64,000 bases of DNA from Phyllobacterium pellucidum (lineage in GTDB: Bacteria > Pseudomonadota > Alphaproteobacteria > Rhizobiales > Rhizobiaceae). How positions within the stretch are numbered: the stretch's first letter is position 1; each line of letters begins with the position of its first letter. Made by a program: the position numbers and the translations under genes. The notes below the pieces were generated by a model, which was given only the letters and a program-made list of their open reading frames with translations, was not told the DNA's origin and did no database searches. Shown here one piece after another: positions 19,796-29,589 of this stretch. The DNA lies in assembly GCF_013327855.1 (NCBI RefSeq), contig NZ_JABUMX010000001.1:1240001-1304000 (forward strand), in the 5' to 3' direction.

Positions 19796-21385
19796 TCAAC
19801 CAACCCTTGTCCTCTGGCGCGAAAAATACGCTAGCGTTGCAAGCAAAGCAAGCCCCAACACAATCGGAAATTGCAGCTTGCGAGCGCGCTCACCAAGCGG
19901 TAGCGCCACCTTTGACGGCAGGATGGAATCCGCCACACCCACGGCATCCAGCGCGAGCCCGTCGATAATGCGGCCATAGGGGTCGACGGTCGCCGAAAGC
20001 CCGTTATTCGCCGCCCGGATCATCGGCAGGCCTTGTTCCACCGCGCGCAATTGCGCCTGGCGAAAATGCTGGTAGGGACCGGGCGTATCGCCATACCAGG
20101 CGTCGTTGGTGACGTTGACGATCGCGTCGGCGCGCGGACCATCATAGCCCATTTCTGCCGGGAAGATCGCTTCGTAGCAAACGAGCGGCAGGATTTGGAA
20201 ACCATCCTTCACGGCCAGCGAGCGACGGCTCGAGGCAGCGCTAAAGCCGCCCGGAAGTTCCACGACTTCACTCACGCCCAGCCTGCGCAGTACATTCTCC
20301 ATCGGCACATACTCACCAAAAGGCACGAGATGGACCTTGTCGGCGGCGCCAATAATTTCACCATCGCTGTTAATGGCATAGATCGCGTTATAATAGAGGG
20401 GGTCTACCCCTTCGCCCCTACTCTCCATGCGGACGGCCCCGGCAAGCAGGATCTGGCCGTCGTCGAGCTTGTCGGCAATCGCACCGAGGACTTCCGGCGA
20501 CTGCGGCAGGACGTATGGAACAGCCGTTTCCGGCCAGACAACGATCTGCGGCTTCGGCTTGCCGTCCTTCGGCGTTTGCGCCGTCAGGGCGAGATGCTGG
20601 TCGAAGATACTGCGCCGCGCGTCATCGTCCCATTTCAGATCCTGCTCGATCGAAGGTTGGACGATACGCACGAGCGGCCCTTTTGCATCGACGGTCGCTG
20701 TCGACAGCCGCCAGGCGCCATAGCCCACATGCGCGGCAACGAGGAGCAGTGCGAGCCCCAGTCCGGTCTTCAGATCGCGGCGGCCCGAAAGCAGAGCCGG
20801 CATGGCGAAGACGATCACGGCAAGCACGTTCATTGCAAGAAGGCCGACGATCACGGATGACTGCATGAGCAGTGGTACGGGCATTGCCGCGTAGCCTATG
20901 GCGTTCCAGGGGAAGCCGGTGAGCACAAACGAGCGCAGCCACTCGGCAATGCCAAATCCGACGGCCAGCGCAAAAATTCTCCCCAGTCCGTCGCTCCACA
21001 ACAGCCGGGCGATCGCGGCAGCAAGCGCATAGAAGATCGCGAGCACCGCAGGCAGGCCGAGAATGGCGAGAGGCACGGCCCAGGCGAAATTCTCCGCATC
21101 GACGAGGAGCGCATTGCCGATCCACCAGAGGCCAAGCATGAAATAGCCGAAGCCGAACCACCAGCCGACCATGGCAGCAGGGAGCAGGCGGCGGATGGGG
21201 CCGGCGTCAGCATTGTCGACAGCGCCATCGATCAGCCAGACTAATACGGGAAACGAAATGAGGCAGACCGCAAAGAAGTCATAGGGCGGCAAGGCAAAGC
21301 TTGCGAGCCCGCCCATGAGAAACGCCAGCAGGATACGCTTCCAGCCCGACAGCAGAATGATTGTTCCGGCCAGACGCTCGATCAT
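19796..21385 (-). CDS. lnt: Apolipoprotein N-acyltransferase
   Basis: A 529-residue inner-membrane enzyme that adds the third acyl chain to the N-terminal cysteine of lipoproteins. The N-terminal half has six to seven hydrophobic segments, and the C-terminal half is a nitrilase-like domain with the Glu-Lys-Cys triad: Glu in VVWPETAVPY, Lys in ADKVHLVPFGEY and Cys in PLVCYEAIFP. A further hydrophobic segment lies at the C-terminus. I chose ATG 21385 (MIERLAGTI) because homologues begin there; a TTG at 21442 would place the start next to the corC stop. Lies between corC and phrR. Confidence 0.94.
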   Translation of the reverse strand: MIERLAGTIILLSGWKRILLAFLMGGLASFALPPYDFFAVCLISFPVLVWLIDGAVDNADAGPIRRLLPAAMVGWWFGFGYFMLGLWWIGNALLVDAENFAWAVPLAILGLPAVLAIFYALAAAIARLLWSDGLGRIFALAVGFGIAEWLRSFVLTGFPWNAIGYAAMPVPLLMQSSVIVGLLAMNVLAVIVFAMPALLSGRRDLKTGLGLALLLVAAHVGYGAWRLSTATVDAKGPLVRIVQPSIEQDLKWDDDARRSIFDQHLALTAQTPKDGKPKPQIVVWPETAVPYVLPQSPEVLGAIADKLDDGQILLAGAVRMESRGEGVDPLYYNAIYAINSDGEIIGAADKVHLVPFGEYVPMENVLRRLGVSEVVELPGGFSAASSRRSLAVKDGFQILPLVCYEAIFPAEMGYDGPRADAIVNVTNDAWYGDTPGPYQHFRQAQLRAVEQGLPMIRAANNGLSATVDPYGRIIDGLALDAVGVADSILPSKVALPLGERARKLQFPIVLGLALLATLAYFSRQRTRVG

Positions 21386-21442
21386 GCCTTGCCCCACGAC
21401 TTCCGATTCGACGTCAGTCTTAAAAGGTGAGGCTTGCGTCAA

Positions 21443-22528
21443 TCATTCGTCCGTTTCTGCGGGTTGGTCTGCTGCATCCTGCCGTACGGTGCGCGGTCGG
21501 CGGTCCGCATGGCGCAAGGGCACGATGCGCACCTTGCGAATGCGGCGCGGATCGGCCTCAAGCACATGGAATTCATAATCGGGGACGGCCTGCAGCATCT
21601 CGCCGCGAACCGGGATGCGGCCGAGGATCGAGAAGATCAAGCCGCCGACCGTATCGACGTCCTCACCGTGCTCGCCGACGACAAAAGCAGGCCCTATTTT
21701 CTGCGACACTTCATCGAGGTCGGCGCGTGCATCGGCAACGAAAACGCCTTCAGGCTCCTCGACGATCATCACCTCGTCATCATCGTGCTCGTCCTCGATA
21801 TTGCCGACCACCATCTCGACGATGTCCTCGAGCGATACCAGACCATCGGTGCCGCCATACTCGTCGATGACGAGTGCGATCTGGATACGCTGCGCCTGCA
21901 TGCGTGCCATCAGGTCGTTGGCAAGCATGGACGGCGGAACGAAGAGAATTGGCCGCATCAGGCTGAGGTCTGCAATCGTCTTGCCAAGATCGACATGGGA
22001 CAGATCGAGCTTTGCCGACACGGGCGGTTTCGTGCGAGCGGCACCACGCCGCGGCGCCTTCACGCGCGAACTCCGGGTTATGTGATTCACCACATCGCGG
22101 ATATGGACCATGCCGCGCGGGTCATCGAGCGTTTCGGAAAAGACCGGCATGCGCGAATGGCCGGATTTCTCGAATACTTCGAGGAGATCGCCGAGAGTCG
22201 TTGATATATCGACTGCCTCAATATCGGCGCGGGGGATCATCACATCCTCGACGCGCAATTCGCGCAGCCGCAGGATATTGTGCAGCATGGCGCGTTCTTC
22301 CGGCGAAAACGCCGTGTCGCCGCTATGATCTTCCGCCAGCGCCGCGTCGAGATCTTCTCGCAAGGTCGTGCCCGGGCGGGCGCGCAGGAAAGGAAATATG
22401 GTTGAAAGGAGCGAGCGCTTTTCTGGGCCTTGCGCTCTGGTGCTACTTTGCCCTTCGGCATCACTCTCCTGCCCCGTAACCCCTCGTGCAGGCGCGGCAG
22501 GATCGTTCTGGTGCGACGTGTCAGACAT
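21443..22528 (-). CDS. corC: Cytosolic CorC/HlyC-type hemolysin family protein with CBS pair
   Basis: A 361-residue protein without transmembrane segments. It has a charged N-terminus, then paired CBS domains (VEDVMIPRADIEAVD and following; VIDEYGGTDGLVSLEDIVE, the second a hallmark of this family) and a C-terminal CorC_HlyC domain (IGPAFVVGEHGEDVDTVGGLIF). E. coli CorC has been linked to magnesium/cobalt efflux; the biochemical role is not settled. Start at ATG 22528; its start codon precedes the ybeY stop by only a few bases, as expected in this conserved phoH-ybeY-corC-lnt chain. Confidence 0.9.
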   Translation of the reverse strand: MSDTSHQNDPAAPARGVTGQESDAEGQSSTRAQGPEKRSLLSTIFPFLRARPGTTLREDLDAALAEDHSGDTAFSPEERAMLHNILRLRELRVEDVMIPRADIEAVDISTTLGDLLEVFEKSGHSRMPVFSETLDDPRGMVHIRDVVNHITRSSRVKAPRRGAARTKPPVSAKLDLSHVDLGKTIADLSLMRPILFVPPSMLANDLMARMQAQRIQIALVIDEYGGTDGLVSLEDIVEMVVGNIEDEHDDDEVMIVEEPEGVFVADARADLDEVSQKIGPAFVVGEHGEDVDTVGGLIFSILGRIPVRGEMLQAVPDYEFHVLEADPRRIRKVRIVPLRHADRRPRTVRQDAADQPAETDE

Positions 22529-22533
22529 GGTCC

Positions 22534-23031
22534 TCAATCGGATTGATCGTCAATGACGGATAGCGCATATGGGTCCGGGATTGCAAGACGCGCCAGAATT
22601 TTGCGCTCCAATCCCTCCATTTCCTCGGCTTCCGCATCGGAGAGGTGATCATACCCCAGGAGATGCAGAAATCCATGCACAACAAGATGGGTCAGATGGT
22701 TGTCGAAAGGCTTTTCCTCATCGGAGGCTTCCCGCGCCACGGTTTCGCGGGCAATGACGATATCGCCAAGCATGGGCCCGGGCTTCTGTCCCGGTTTGAG
22801 GGTGAATGCCGGAAACGACAGCACGTTGGTCGGCTTGTCCTTGTCCCGCCAGTCGCTGTTCAGTTCCCTGATCGCGGCGTCGTCGGTAAAGACAAGGCTG
22901 AGTTCGCTCACCGGCTGCTCGCCGCCGTCAAGCTCGTCCCAGGCGGCCGCGATGGCGCTTGCCGATAATCGGCGAAGGCTGGACTCGTCGGCCCAGCCTT
23001 CCGTTTCCACCAATATGTCGATATCGATCAC
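22534..23031 (-). CDS. ybeY: Endoribonuclease YbeY, rRNA maturation factor
   Basis: A 165-residue zinc-dependent endoribonuclease involved in 16S rRNA 3' end maturation and RNA quality control; S. meliloti YbeY is well studied. The metal-binding motif [11 protein letters not shown] is intact near residue 125, and [21 protein letters not shown] precedes it. I chose GTG 23031 (VIDIDILVE), giving the usual length; a start at 23121 would overlap phoH by 74 bases. Gap to phoH is 16 bases. Confidence 0.93.
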   Translation of the reverse strand: MIDIDILVETEGWADESSLRRLSASAIAAAWDELDGGEQPVSELSLVFTDDAAIRELNSDWRDKDKPTNVLSFPAFTLKPGQKPGPMLGDIVIARETVAREASDEEKPFDNHLTHLVVHGFLHLLGYDHLSDAEAEEMEGLERKILARLAIPDPYALSVIDDQSD

Positions 23032-23047
23032 GATTGTGTCGCCAAGC

Positions 23048-24067
23048 TCAGGGCTTCGCGCCTTCCTTGTCGTAGGCCCGTACGATTGCCGCAACCAGCG
23101 GATGGCGGACCACGTCGACATCCGTGAAGCGCACGGTCACGATGCCGCTGACGCCATCGAGGATACGCAAGGCTTCCACGAGTCCCGACTTTTGGCCGGG
23201 CGGCAGATCGATCTGGCTTGGATCGCCGGTGATGATCATGCGGGCATTTTCACCAAGGCGCGTCAGAAACATCTTCATCTGCATCGATGTCGTATTCTGC
23301 GCTTCATCGAGAATGATGGCAGAATGGCCAAGCGTGCGCCCGCGCATGAAAGCGAGCGGGGCGATTTCGATGACACCGGCGGCGATGGCCCGCTCGACCT
23401 TGTCAGCCGGCATCATGTCATAGAGCGCATCGTAGAGCGGGCGCAGATAGGGATCGACTTTTTCCTTCATGTCGCCGGGCAGGAAGCCGAGACGTTCGCC
23501 CGCTTCGACGGCCGGACGCGAAAGAATAATGCGGTCGACAAGGCCGCGCTCAAGCAGCATCGCGGCATGGGCGACGGCAAGATAGGTCTTGCCCGTGCCC
23601 GCCGGCCCGACGCCGAAGACCAGTTCAGACCGGTCGAGCGCGCGCATATAGGCGTCCTGCGTCGGCGTGCGCGCGAAAATCGTCTTCTTGCGGGTCGATA
23701 TCTGGGCAGCAGCCATCTTGCTTTTGTTTTCCATGGTCGGGAGCGTCAACTGATCGTCGGCGGCGATCGCCATGCGCAGCGCGCCATCGACATCGGAAGC
23801 AGAAATATCATGTCCCTTCTGCAATTGCTCGTAGAGATGGTCGAGCGTCCGGCGCGCCTGCTCGGTTGCGGTGGGTTCACCGCGAATGGCAAGCTGGTTG
23901 CCTTTCGAGCGTACGTCGACGCCAAGCTTTTGTTCTATACGGGCGAGATTTTCATCGAATTGACCGAAAAGCGCACTTGCCAACCGGTTATTGTCGAATG
24001 TCAGTACGATATGGGCCAGATCCGAGGCCCCTGAGGGAGCGGGTTTCAGCTTTTCGGTGGCGTTCAA
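23048..24067 (-). CDS. ybeZ: PhoH-like ATPase (YbeZ family)
   Basis: A 339-residue predicted ATPase/RNA helicase-like protein that pairs with YbeY. Walker A is GPAGTGKT (154-161) and Walker B is in [12 protein letters not shown]. The [16 protein letters not shown] segment is typical of PhoH proteins, and the N-terminal 90 residues resemble a KH-like region. Overlap and spacing with ybeY and miaB indicate one transcription unit. ATG 24067 follows AGGAGAGCCG. Confidence 0.94.
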   Translation of the reverse strand: MNATEKLKPAPSGASDLAHIVLTFDNNRLASALFGQFDENLARIEQKLGVDVRSKGNQLAIRGEPTATEQARRTLDHLYEQLQKGHDISASDVDGALRMAIAADDQLTLPTMENKSKMAAAQISTRKKTIFARTPTQDAYMRALDRSELVFGVGPAGTGKTYLAVAHAAMLLERGLVDRIILSRPAVEAGERLGFLPGDMKEKVDPYLRPLYDALYDMMPADKVERAIAAGVIEIAPLAFMRGRTLGHSAIILDEAQNTTSMQMKMFLTRLGENARMIITGDPSQIDLPPGQKSGLVEALRILDGVSGIVTVRFTDVDVVRHPLVAAIVRAYDKEGAKP

Positions 24068-24094
24068 ACGGCTCTCCTAAAGAAGTGTTCAGCC

Positions 24095-25534
24095 CTATAT
24101 AGTCCCATTCCTCTGCGAGTTCATCTCCCGCACGCCAATCAGGCTGTTCGTGCCCGTGTCGATGATTCGTACATTGATAATGTCGCCGATTCGACCGCCG
24201 TGTACATCGATAATTACAGGTTGTAACCAGGGAGATCGTCCGACCATCTGTCCAGGCAAGCGGCCAGCCTTTTCGATGAGAACATCCATGTTTTTGCCGA
24301 TGAGGCTGCGCTGAAACGCATATTGCTGTTCCGTGAGGAGGTTCTGCAACCGCTGCAACCGTTCATCCTTGACGCTTTCCTCGACATGATCCTCCATGTC
24401 GGCGCCAGGCGTGCCCGGGCGCGGCGAATATTTGAACGAATAGGCAGCAGCGTATGTCACGTCGCGCACGATCTGCATCGTCGCCTCGAAATCTTCTTCG
24501 GTCTCCCCGGGGAAGCCGACGATGAAATCGCCCGATAGCGCAATATCCGGTCGAGCCTGGCGGATACGCTCGATAAGCCGCAAATAGTCCTCGCCCGTAT
24601 GCTTGCGGTTCATCGCCTTGAGGATGCGATCGGAGCCCGACTGAACCGGAAGATGCAGATAGGGCATCAGCATATCGAGATCGCGGTGCGCCTCGATCAG
24701 GGCACCATCCATGTCGCGCGGGTGGCTGGTGACATAACGCAGGCGGGCAATGCCGGGGATTTCGGCAAGGCGGTAGAGAAGTTCGCCAAGTCCCCATTCG
24801 CGCCCGTCCGCGCCTTCGCCGTGCCAGGCATTCACATTCTGCCCGAGGAGCGTCAGTTCGCGCACGCCCGCATCGGCAAGTTTCTCGGCTTCCTTTACAA
24901 TCTGGGCGACCGGCCGCGAAACTTCCGAGCCGCGCGTATAGGGCACGACGCAGAAGGTGCAGAACTTGTCGCAGCCTTCCTGGACCGTGAGGAAAGCGGT
25001 AACGCCGCGGCTCCGGGTCTGTTCTTTGGGCGGCGCCGGCAAGTGGTCGAACTTGTCCTCGATCGCGTATTCGGTCTCGACGACGCGCTCGCCCTGGCGC
25101 ACTCGCGCCAGCGCCTGCGGCAGCCGGTGATAGGTTTGCGGTCCGACCACGAGATCGACGACCGGCGCGCGGCGGGTGATCTCGTTGCCCTCAGCCTGCG
25201 CAACGCATCCCGCGACCCCAACGGTCAATTCGCGGCCTTCCCTGGCGCGCGCATCCTTCATCTTGCGCAGCCGCCCGAGCGCCGAGTAAAGCTTTTCCGA
25301 AGCCTTCTCACGGATGTGGCAAGTGTTGATGAGCACCAGATCGGCCTCATCGGCGCTGTCGGTCTGGCTATAGCCCTCGGTGGCAAGGCTGTCGGCCATG
25401 CGCTGGCTGTCGTAGACGTTCATCTGGCAGCCATAGGTCTTCACAAAGACCTTGCGCGTGTTCGGCTGCGCCGGCGAATGCGTCGTTGCTCCGGAAGCAG
25501 TCTCCGGCTCGTGATTGATACTGATATCGTCCAT
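24095..25534 (-). CDS. miaB: tRNA-2-methylthio-N6-dimethylallyladenosine synthase
   Basis: A 479-residue radical-SAM methylthiotransferase that adds the 2-methylthio group to i6A37 of tRNAs. The N-terminal UPF0004 domain has cysteines in [21 protein letters not shown] and GCVAQAEG for the second Fe-S cluster; the radical-SAM triad is in [12 protein letters not shown]; a TRAM domain closes the protein. The ATG at 25534 begins [11 protein letters not shown]; the frame stays open to 26386 but that extension overlaps the plsC-like gene in another frame and is not coding. Gap to plsC is 11 bases. Confidence 0.96.
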   Translation of the reverse strand: MDDISINHEPETASGATTHSPAQPNTRKVFVKTYGCQMNVYDSQRMADSLATEGYSQTDSADEADLVLINTCHIREKASEKLYSALGRLRKMKDARAREGRELTVGVAGCVAQAEGNEITRRAPVVDLVVGPQTYHRLPQALARVRQGERVVETEYAIEDKFDHLPAPPKEQTRSRGVTAFLTVQEGCDKFCTFCVVPYTRGSEVSRPVAQIVKEAEKLADAGVRELTLLGQNVNAWHGEGADGREWGLGELLYRLAEIPGIARLRYVTSHPRDMDGALIEAHRDLDMLMPYLHLPVQSGSDRILKAMNRKHTGEDYLRLIERIRQARPDIALSGDFIVGFPGETEEDFEATMQIVRDVTYAAAYSFKYSPRPGTPGADMEDHVEESVKDERLQRLQNLLTEQQYAFQRSLIGKNMDVLIEKAGRLPGQMVGRSPWLQPVIIDVHGGRIGDIINVRIIDTGTNSLIGVREMNSQRNGTI

Positions 25535-25545
25535 GGGCGAGGCTT

Positions 25546-26391
25546 CTAGCCGTTTTTGGCCGCCTTGAGAATAGGCTCGGCGTCGCTTTCCGACGTGTCG
25601 AGGAAGTCGCGTCCCATCAGCGAAGTGTGTACCATGGCGCGCACGCGCTCTTCGGCTGTTCGCGCCAATGCCTTTCGGTCGCTCTTGGCATCGATTACCA
25701 CCGGCTCGCCGAACCAGACATCGACATCGACCGCGCCTTCCTTCAGGAGGCCTATGAGGCTCGGACCAAGTGCGACATCGCCCGGCCACGCGACGATCGG
25801 ACGATGGGTGCGGCCCATCGGCATGCCATGGATGCGCGTATAGGCGACGGCCACGGGTTGCACGGTCACGGTTTCGGCATCGGTATCGCGAATTGCCACT
25901 TGCGCCGCGCCGAACAGCGAAGTCTTGAAGGGCAATACGCGGTTGCCATCGGAAGTCGTACCCTCGGCGAAAAGCACCATGGCATCGCCCGCGGCAAGGC
26001 GCAGCGCGATTTCGCTCGCCTGATGGTGGGTCTTGCCGCGTTTCTCCCGCTCGATGAAGACAGTGCGTTGCAGCTTGGCGAGCATGCCGAAGAGCGGCCA
26101 TTTCGCCACCTCTGCCTTGGCGATGAAGGCCATCTTGCGCAGCGAGCCGAGAATGACGATGTCGGTCCACGACGTATGATTGGCCGCCAGAAGAAGCGGA
26201 CGGCCTTTTGCCATATCGCCATGAACATGGATGCGAAAGCCAAGCAGGCGGCATACGATGCGGTGGAACAGCATTGGGGTCCCGGCGCTCGGCCCGACAC
26301 CTGTCTTCAGAAAGATGAATTGCGCCGGCACCAGCAGAATAATGGCGAGAACGAAGACGGTAGACGTCAGGGCGAAGCGCAACCAAGCCAT
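25546..26391 (-). CDS. plsC: 1-acyl-sn-glycerol-3-phosphate acyltransferase (PlsC family)
   Basis: A 281-residue membrane-associated acyltransferase of phospholipid synthesis. One hydrophobic N-terminal segment (residues about 6-28) anchors it. Motif I is NHTSWTD (71-77, His-X4-Asp), and the glycerol-phosphate-binding motif III is [10 protein letters not shown], followed by [11 protein letters not shown] 26391 (MAWLRFAL) was chosen because it starts the anchor and nearly abuts the rimI stop; an open frame further upstream lies inside rimI. It may alternatively acylate an ornithine-lipid precursor (OlsA relatives share these motifs). Confidence 0.88.
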   Translation of the reverse strand: MAWLRFALTSTVFVLAIILLVPAQFIFLKTGVGPSAGTPMLFHRIVCRLLGFRIHVHGDMAKGRPLLLAANHTSWTDIVILGSLRKMAFIAKAEVAKWPLFGMLAKLQRTVFIEREKRGKTHHQASEIALRLAAGDAMVLFAEGTTSDGNRVLPFKTSLFGAAQVAIRDTDAETVTVQPVAVAYTRIHGMPMGRTHRPIVAWPGDVALGPSLIGLLKEGAVDVDVWFGEPVVIDAKSDRKALARTAEERVRAMVHTSLMGRDFLDTSESDAEPILKAAKNG

Positions 26392-26392
26392 T

Positions 26393-26896
26393 TCAACGTC
26401 CCGGCTTGAGATCGCGGCGCATCGCCAGGGCCGACGAACGGCCGCTCGACGTTTCGTAATATCCCGGCCGCTTGCCGACCTGTTTGAAGCCGAGACGGCG
26501 GTAAAGCGCAACAGCGGGGCCATTGAGTTCGTCGACTTCCAGAAAAAGCATGCTGGCGCGCGCATTGTGGAGATGGCGGAGGATCGCATCCATCAAGGCA
26601 CGGCCAAGGCCCCGCCGCTGCGCCGCAGGCGCGACGGCAATCGTCAATATTTCGGCTTCATCCAGCACCAGGCGCGCGAGAACGAAGCCGCCCGGCTGGG
26701 CACGGCGATTGCCCTCCTCGCGGGCGACGAACCCGAACACATTCTCATCGACCAGGAGAGCGTGAAAATCTTCATCGCTCCATGGCTGGCGGAAGGTCAG
26801 TCCGTGAATATTCGCGATCGCGGCAGCGTCGGCGCGCGCGAGCGGCTCGATGACGAAACTGCGCGGACGCAGATTGTCGAACGGAAAGCCGATCAT
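26393..26896 (-). CDS. rimI: Ribosomal protein S18-alanine N-acetyltransferase-like GNAT protein
   Basis: A 167-residue GNAT acetyltransferase. The acetyl-CoA-binding motif is QRRGLGRALMDAI and it is followed by LFLEVDELNGPAVALYRRLGF, the signature of RimI-type enzymes. The start overlaps the tsaB stop by four bases; the tsaB-rimI pair is widespread and links RimI to the tRNA t6A gene group, although its known substrate is ribosomal protein S18. Confidence 0.9.
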   Translation of the reverse strand: MIGFPFDNLRPRSFVIEPLARADAAAIANIHGLTFRQPWSDEDFHALLVDENVFGFVAREEGNRRAQPGGFVLARLVLDEAEILTIAVAPAAQRRGLGRALMDAILRHLHNARASMLFLEVDELNGPAVALYRRLGFKQVGKRPGYYETSSGRSSALAMRRDLKPGR

Positions 26897-27576
26897 TCGG
26901 TTACCTTCCTCTGCATGACGAAACCCTGCTGCGGCTTGACGTCGAGCCCGCGCAGATAAAGCGGCTTCGGCGCCTCCGCCGGGGGCTCGCCTGCTGCGCC
27001 AAGGCGGGCAAAGGCTTCGATGCTTCCAGTCGCCGCCGTTGTTGCGACATCGAAGGGCTTATCCCGCCCCTCATTGACGAGCAGAGCGCCCGAGCCGGAA
27101 AGCACCATGTCACGCCCCGCCAATTCATCCAATATTGCCGGCAAATCCGTCACCAGCGGTTTGGATATTGCCGCCCCGTCTTTGCCGTAGAATTGGGCAT
27201 AGACCTCGTCGCGCCGGGCATCGATGATCGACAGGACCGGTCTTCCGGGAAACGCACGGGCGCCGTCGAATGCGAGCGCCTGCAAGGTGCTGATGCCGAT
27301 AACCGGGCATTTAAGCACAAGCGCAAAGCCCCGTGCCGTCGAGACCCCCACCCGAACGCCAGTAAACGAACCGGGGCCGACGCTGACAGCAATCCTGCTG
27401 ATGTCTATAAGTTCTACGGCCGCGCCCTGCAAAGTCTGCTCGATTGCGCCCATTAGCCGCTCGGCATGACCTTTGCCGATATCCTCGCTGTTCGAAGCCA
27501 GCACCACTCCCGTTTCGACATCGAAAACGGCAACGGAGCACAGATTGGCAGCGGTATCGAGCGCAAGCAATTTCAT
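26893..27576 (-). CDS. tsaB: tRNA t6A37 threonylcarbamoyltransferase complex subunit TsaB
   Basis: A 227-residue actin-like ATPase-fold protein that, with TsaD and TsaE, makes N6-threonylcarbamoyladenosine in ANN-decoding tRNAs. It begins MKLLALDTAANLCSVAV, has GPGSFTGVRVGVSTARGFA (the family signature near residue 70) and VLSIIDARRDEVYAQFY. ATG 27576 was chosen; an in-frame start six codons earlier adds a non-conserved MFRRRR. First gene of the long minus-strand chain that runs to trmB. Confidence 0.95.
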   Translation of the reverse strand: MKLLALDTAANLCSVAVFDVETGVVLASNSEDIGKGHAERLMGAIEQTLQGAAVELIDISRIAVSVGPGSFTGVRVGVSTARGFALVLKCPVIGISTLQALAFDGARAFPGRPVLSIIDARRDEVYAQFYGKDGAAISKPLVTDLPAILDELAGRDMVLSGSGALLVNEGRDKPFDVATTAATGSIEAFARLGAAGEPPAEAPKPLYLRGLDVKPQQGFVMQRKVTE

Positions 27577-27651
27577 GCGCCTTCGCCTAAACAAGAATCA
27601 GCCAGCAAACAAGTGGGCGCGGTGAGTGCATTCCTTCATTCGCTGCGAGTT

Positions 27652-27669
27652 CAGGTCAGTCAGGTCAGA
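27652..27669 (+). repeat. Nine-base tandem duplication at the end of the vapC remnant
   Basis: CAGGTCAGT (27652-27660) is followed directly by CAGGTCAGA (27661-27669), a two-copy tandem with one mismatch that covers the stop codon of the vapC remnant. Probably incidental slippage. Confidence 0.4.
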
Positions 27670-27957
27670 TTTGCGTCAAGCTGCGTTTCCACCGCAAGTC
27701 TTGCCAAGCGCTTATCTCTTGTCCATATCGCGGCTCCGGGCGTCAGCCGCACCGCTGCAAGCAAGTGGGCGTCGACATATCCAACGCCACGGCCGTAAAT
27801 TCCTTCTTTTTCGATGCATCCGAGAACCTCCGCGTCATTGGCGACCTCTGCTCGAGGCAGTTCCAGGAGCGCGTTCAGCGTCGATGTTCGGGCCCTCAAC
27901 TGACCAAGGGCACGTTCACCAATAATCGGCCCAAATGGACGTGTCGACGAGACACAT
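27660..27957 (-). pseudogene. vapC: VapC-type PIN-domain toxin, inactivated by an internal deletion
   Basis: The minus strand opens with ATG 27957 and MCLVDTSIWAD, the PIN-domain N-terminus with its first catalytic Asp, but meets a stop two codons later (27918-27916). A second frame resumes at 27929 as PIIGERALGQLRARTSTL and runs to 27660 with VGYVDAHLLAA and TRDKRLARL, the rest of a PIN domain with the other acidic residues. Intact relatives have about two dozen residues between these parts, so a deletion of roughly 70-75 bases, not a multiple of three, has fused the two ends. VapC toxins are RNases; this one should be inactive. The vapB stop and vapC start overlap as TGATG, the usual coupling. 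Confidence 0.75.
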
Positions 27958-28160
27958 CAGTCAGGTGAGTGGTCGGGTCGGCGGCGATGCGTAATATCTA
28001 GATCGGGCATGCTTCCGCCGAGGCGAGCAAGGCGTCGCGCGCTTTCCCGCTCAATTAGGGCGCGAAGCGCTTCGCGAACCAAGGCTGACTTCTCATTTAA
28101 CCCAGTATAGGCCTGGGCTTTTGCAATCAGTTCATCGTCCAAAGCAATTGTGGTTCGCAT
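27957..28160 (-). CDS. vapB: VapB-type antitoxin
   Basis: A 67-residue ribbon-helix-helix-type antitoxin: MRTTIALDDELIAKAQ followed by SALVREALRALIERE, the rhizobial VapB pattern, and a C-terminal tail that would wrap the toxin. GGAGG lies six bases upstream of ATG 28160. The gene is intact although its partner vapC is broken. Antitoxins of this type usually repress their own operon; without toxin it may persist as a neutral relic or as protection against related VapC toxins encoded elsewhere. Confidence 0.85.
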   Translation of the reverse strand: MRTTIALDDELIAKAQAYTGLNEKSALVREALRALIERESARRLARLGGSMPDLDITHRRRPDHSPD

Positions 28161-28216
28161 CGTTGCCTCCAGAAGGCACATTATCAGCATCGAATGATGC
28201 CACAAACAATGCCGCG

Positions 28217-29032
28217 CTACGGCGGCCCGTTCCCTGACAGTATCTGCGCTGCACCGCGCATGCCATTGCGAAACGCATCGTCGAAGCCGACGCCTTTGAT
28301 CTGCCAGCGGAAGGGCGTGCCACGATAGTCTATACGCCAATCAGCGATCCATCCGAGTGCGGAATCGCTCCAGCGCAGATCGCCGGCAAGCGCGACATCG
28401 CCCCCGGCATTGCGCGCCGCGGCATCGGACACAGAAAGGTCGGCGCTCGGCAGGGTCTCGGCGTTCAGTTCGTACTTTGTGAGTTGCGCAACAGTCGGCA
28501 ACGCCACGGGCAAGCCGACCTTCCGGGCGGCCGCTGCCAGCGAACTGCGCATATCCGGTTCCTTCGAACCATCCTCAGCGAGCGCGAACCTTTCCTTTCG
28601 TCCGACAACATCGAGAAAGACAACGATACGCGGGCGCGGATCAAGCCAGGCTTTTCGTCCGAGCGAGTGCAACAGCGCATCGATCCTGGCCGGATCGAAA
28701 CTGACGGTCAGGTCATGCGGGCGGTCATATGTCCCTTGCTCGTCATGGATCGGCACGCCGGACATGCGGTCGCGATACTGATAGGTCGCGACGAACTGCG
28801 CCGCTTGCTGTTTCAGCGCCGCGATCTTCGGGTCGCCCATCAGCCTTGGGTCGCCAGAGACCTTGACGAGCACATCCTCGAAAGTCTGAGCAAGCCCGAT
28901 TGACCGGCCGGCTTCGCCCTGCCCCGAAACGACTGCGCTTGCCTGATAGAGATCGCCGTTGGCGGCCGGCGCCGCACCGCAAGCGAGCATGACCGTCAGG
29001 AACAGGCCGATCGGGCTCCACTGGCGAAACAT
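28217..29032 (-). CDS. DUF2066 domain-containing exported protein
   Basis: A 271-residue protein of unknown function with an N-terminal signal-like segment (MFRQWSPIGLFLTVMLACG, cut probably after APAA). The body matches the DUF2066 pattern: LYQASAVVSGQGEAGRSIG, then VLVKVSGDP and FDPARIDALL, followed by LDPRPRIVVFLDV. ATG 29032 is preferred because AGAGGG is at usable distance, while the GTG at 29044 directly abuts it. Located 37 bases after the DUF3859 gene on the same strand. Confidence 0.75.
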   Translation of the reverse strand: MFRQWSPIGLFLTVMLACGAAPAANGDLYQASAVVSGQGEAGRSIGLAQTFEDVLVKVSGDPRLMGDPKIAALKQQAAQFVATYQYRDRMSGVPIHDEQGTYDRPHDLTVSFDPARIDALLHSLGRKAWLDPRPRIVVFLDVVGRKERFALAEDGSKEPDMRSSLAAAARKVGLPVALPTVAQLTKYELNAETLPSADLSVSDAAARNAGGDVALAGDLRWSDSALGWIADWRIDYRGTPFRWQIKGVGFDDAFRNGMRGAAQILSGNGPP

Positions 29033-29069
29033 CGCGGTCACCACCCTCTACATTTTTTTCGGCATTCTA

Positions 29070-29579
29070 TCAGGAAATGGGGCAGCTCCCAGTCGAAACG
29101 GTGAACGTCTTCGATGCGAGCTCGCTCCCCGCAAGGTCCCGCAGCGAGATTTTCCAGCGGCCAGGCACCAGCTCGAAATTTTCTTCAAACACCCAGCCGG
29201 CGTAGCGGCGGGCGAGGATGGCACTGTCCGGCCAACTGCTGTGTTCCATCGCCCGGCCGTCCGGGGTCCTGATGAGCGGATGATCCACAACGACCTTAAT
29301 CGGAACCACAGACGCCTCGCCGGTATAGGCTGCCCGATAGACAATGCCGAAGCTCGTTCCGATACAGGCGTGAATTTCGTTCGCTCGCGTCACATCGACC
29401 GGTCCTTCGACGAGGCGATTGATGCCCGTCGGCGTATCCGGCGAAACCTCGGAACCAACCTCTTTTGCTGCGGTCAGGCCCCAATCGACAATCTCGATGA
29501 CGGGTTCTTCCGCCGCGCCAACCGGTCCGGCCATCAAAACGATGGCCCCAGCAAGCAAGGCGCGGCGGAAAGTTCCCAT
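29070..29579 (-). CDS. DUF3859 domain-containing exported protein
   Basis: A 169-residue secreted protein with a clear signal peptide (MGTFRRALLAGAIVLMAGP, cut after GAA). The mature domain contains GINRLVEGPVDVTRANEIHA and a final pair of cysteine-containing segments (ACIGTSFG, SCPIS) that could form a disulfide. It matches DUF3859, an immunoglobulin-like domain of unknown role. It is ten bases downstream of glcB in the same direction, but no functional link to malate synthase is evident. Confidence 0.75.
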   Translation of the reverse strand: MGTFRRALLAGAIVLMAGPVGAAEEPVIEIVDWGLTAAKEVGSEVSPDTPTGINRLVEGPVDVTRANEIHACIGTSFGIVYRAAYTGEASVVPIKVVVDHPLIRTPDGRAMEHSSWPDSAILARRYAGWVFEENFELVPGRWKISLRDLAGSELASKTFTVSTGSCPIS

Positions 29580-29589
29580 TGTTTCCTGT

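Noticed and set aside
25535..26386. N-terminal extension of miaB by 284 codons
   Set aside because: The extension overlaps the plsC-like gene in another frame, has Arg/His/Ala-rich antisense-type composition, and the MiaB family starts near 25534.
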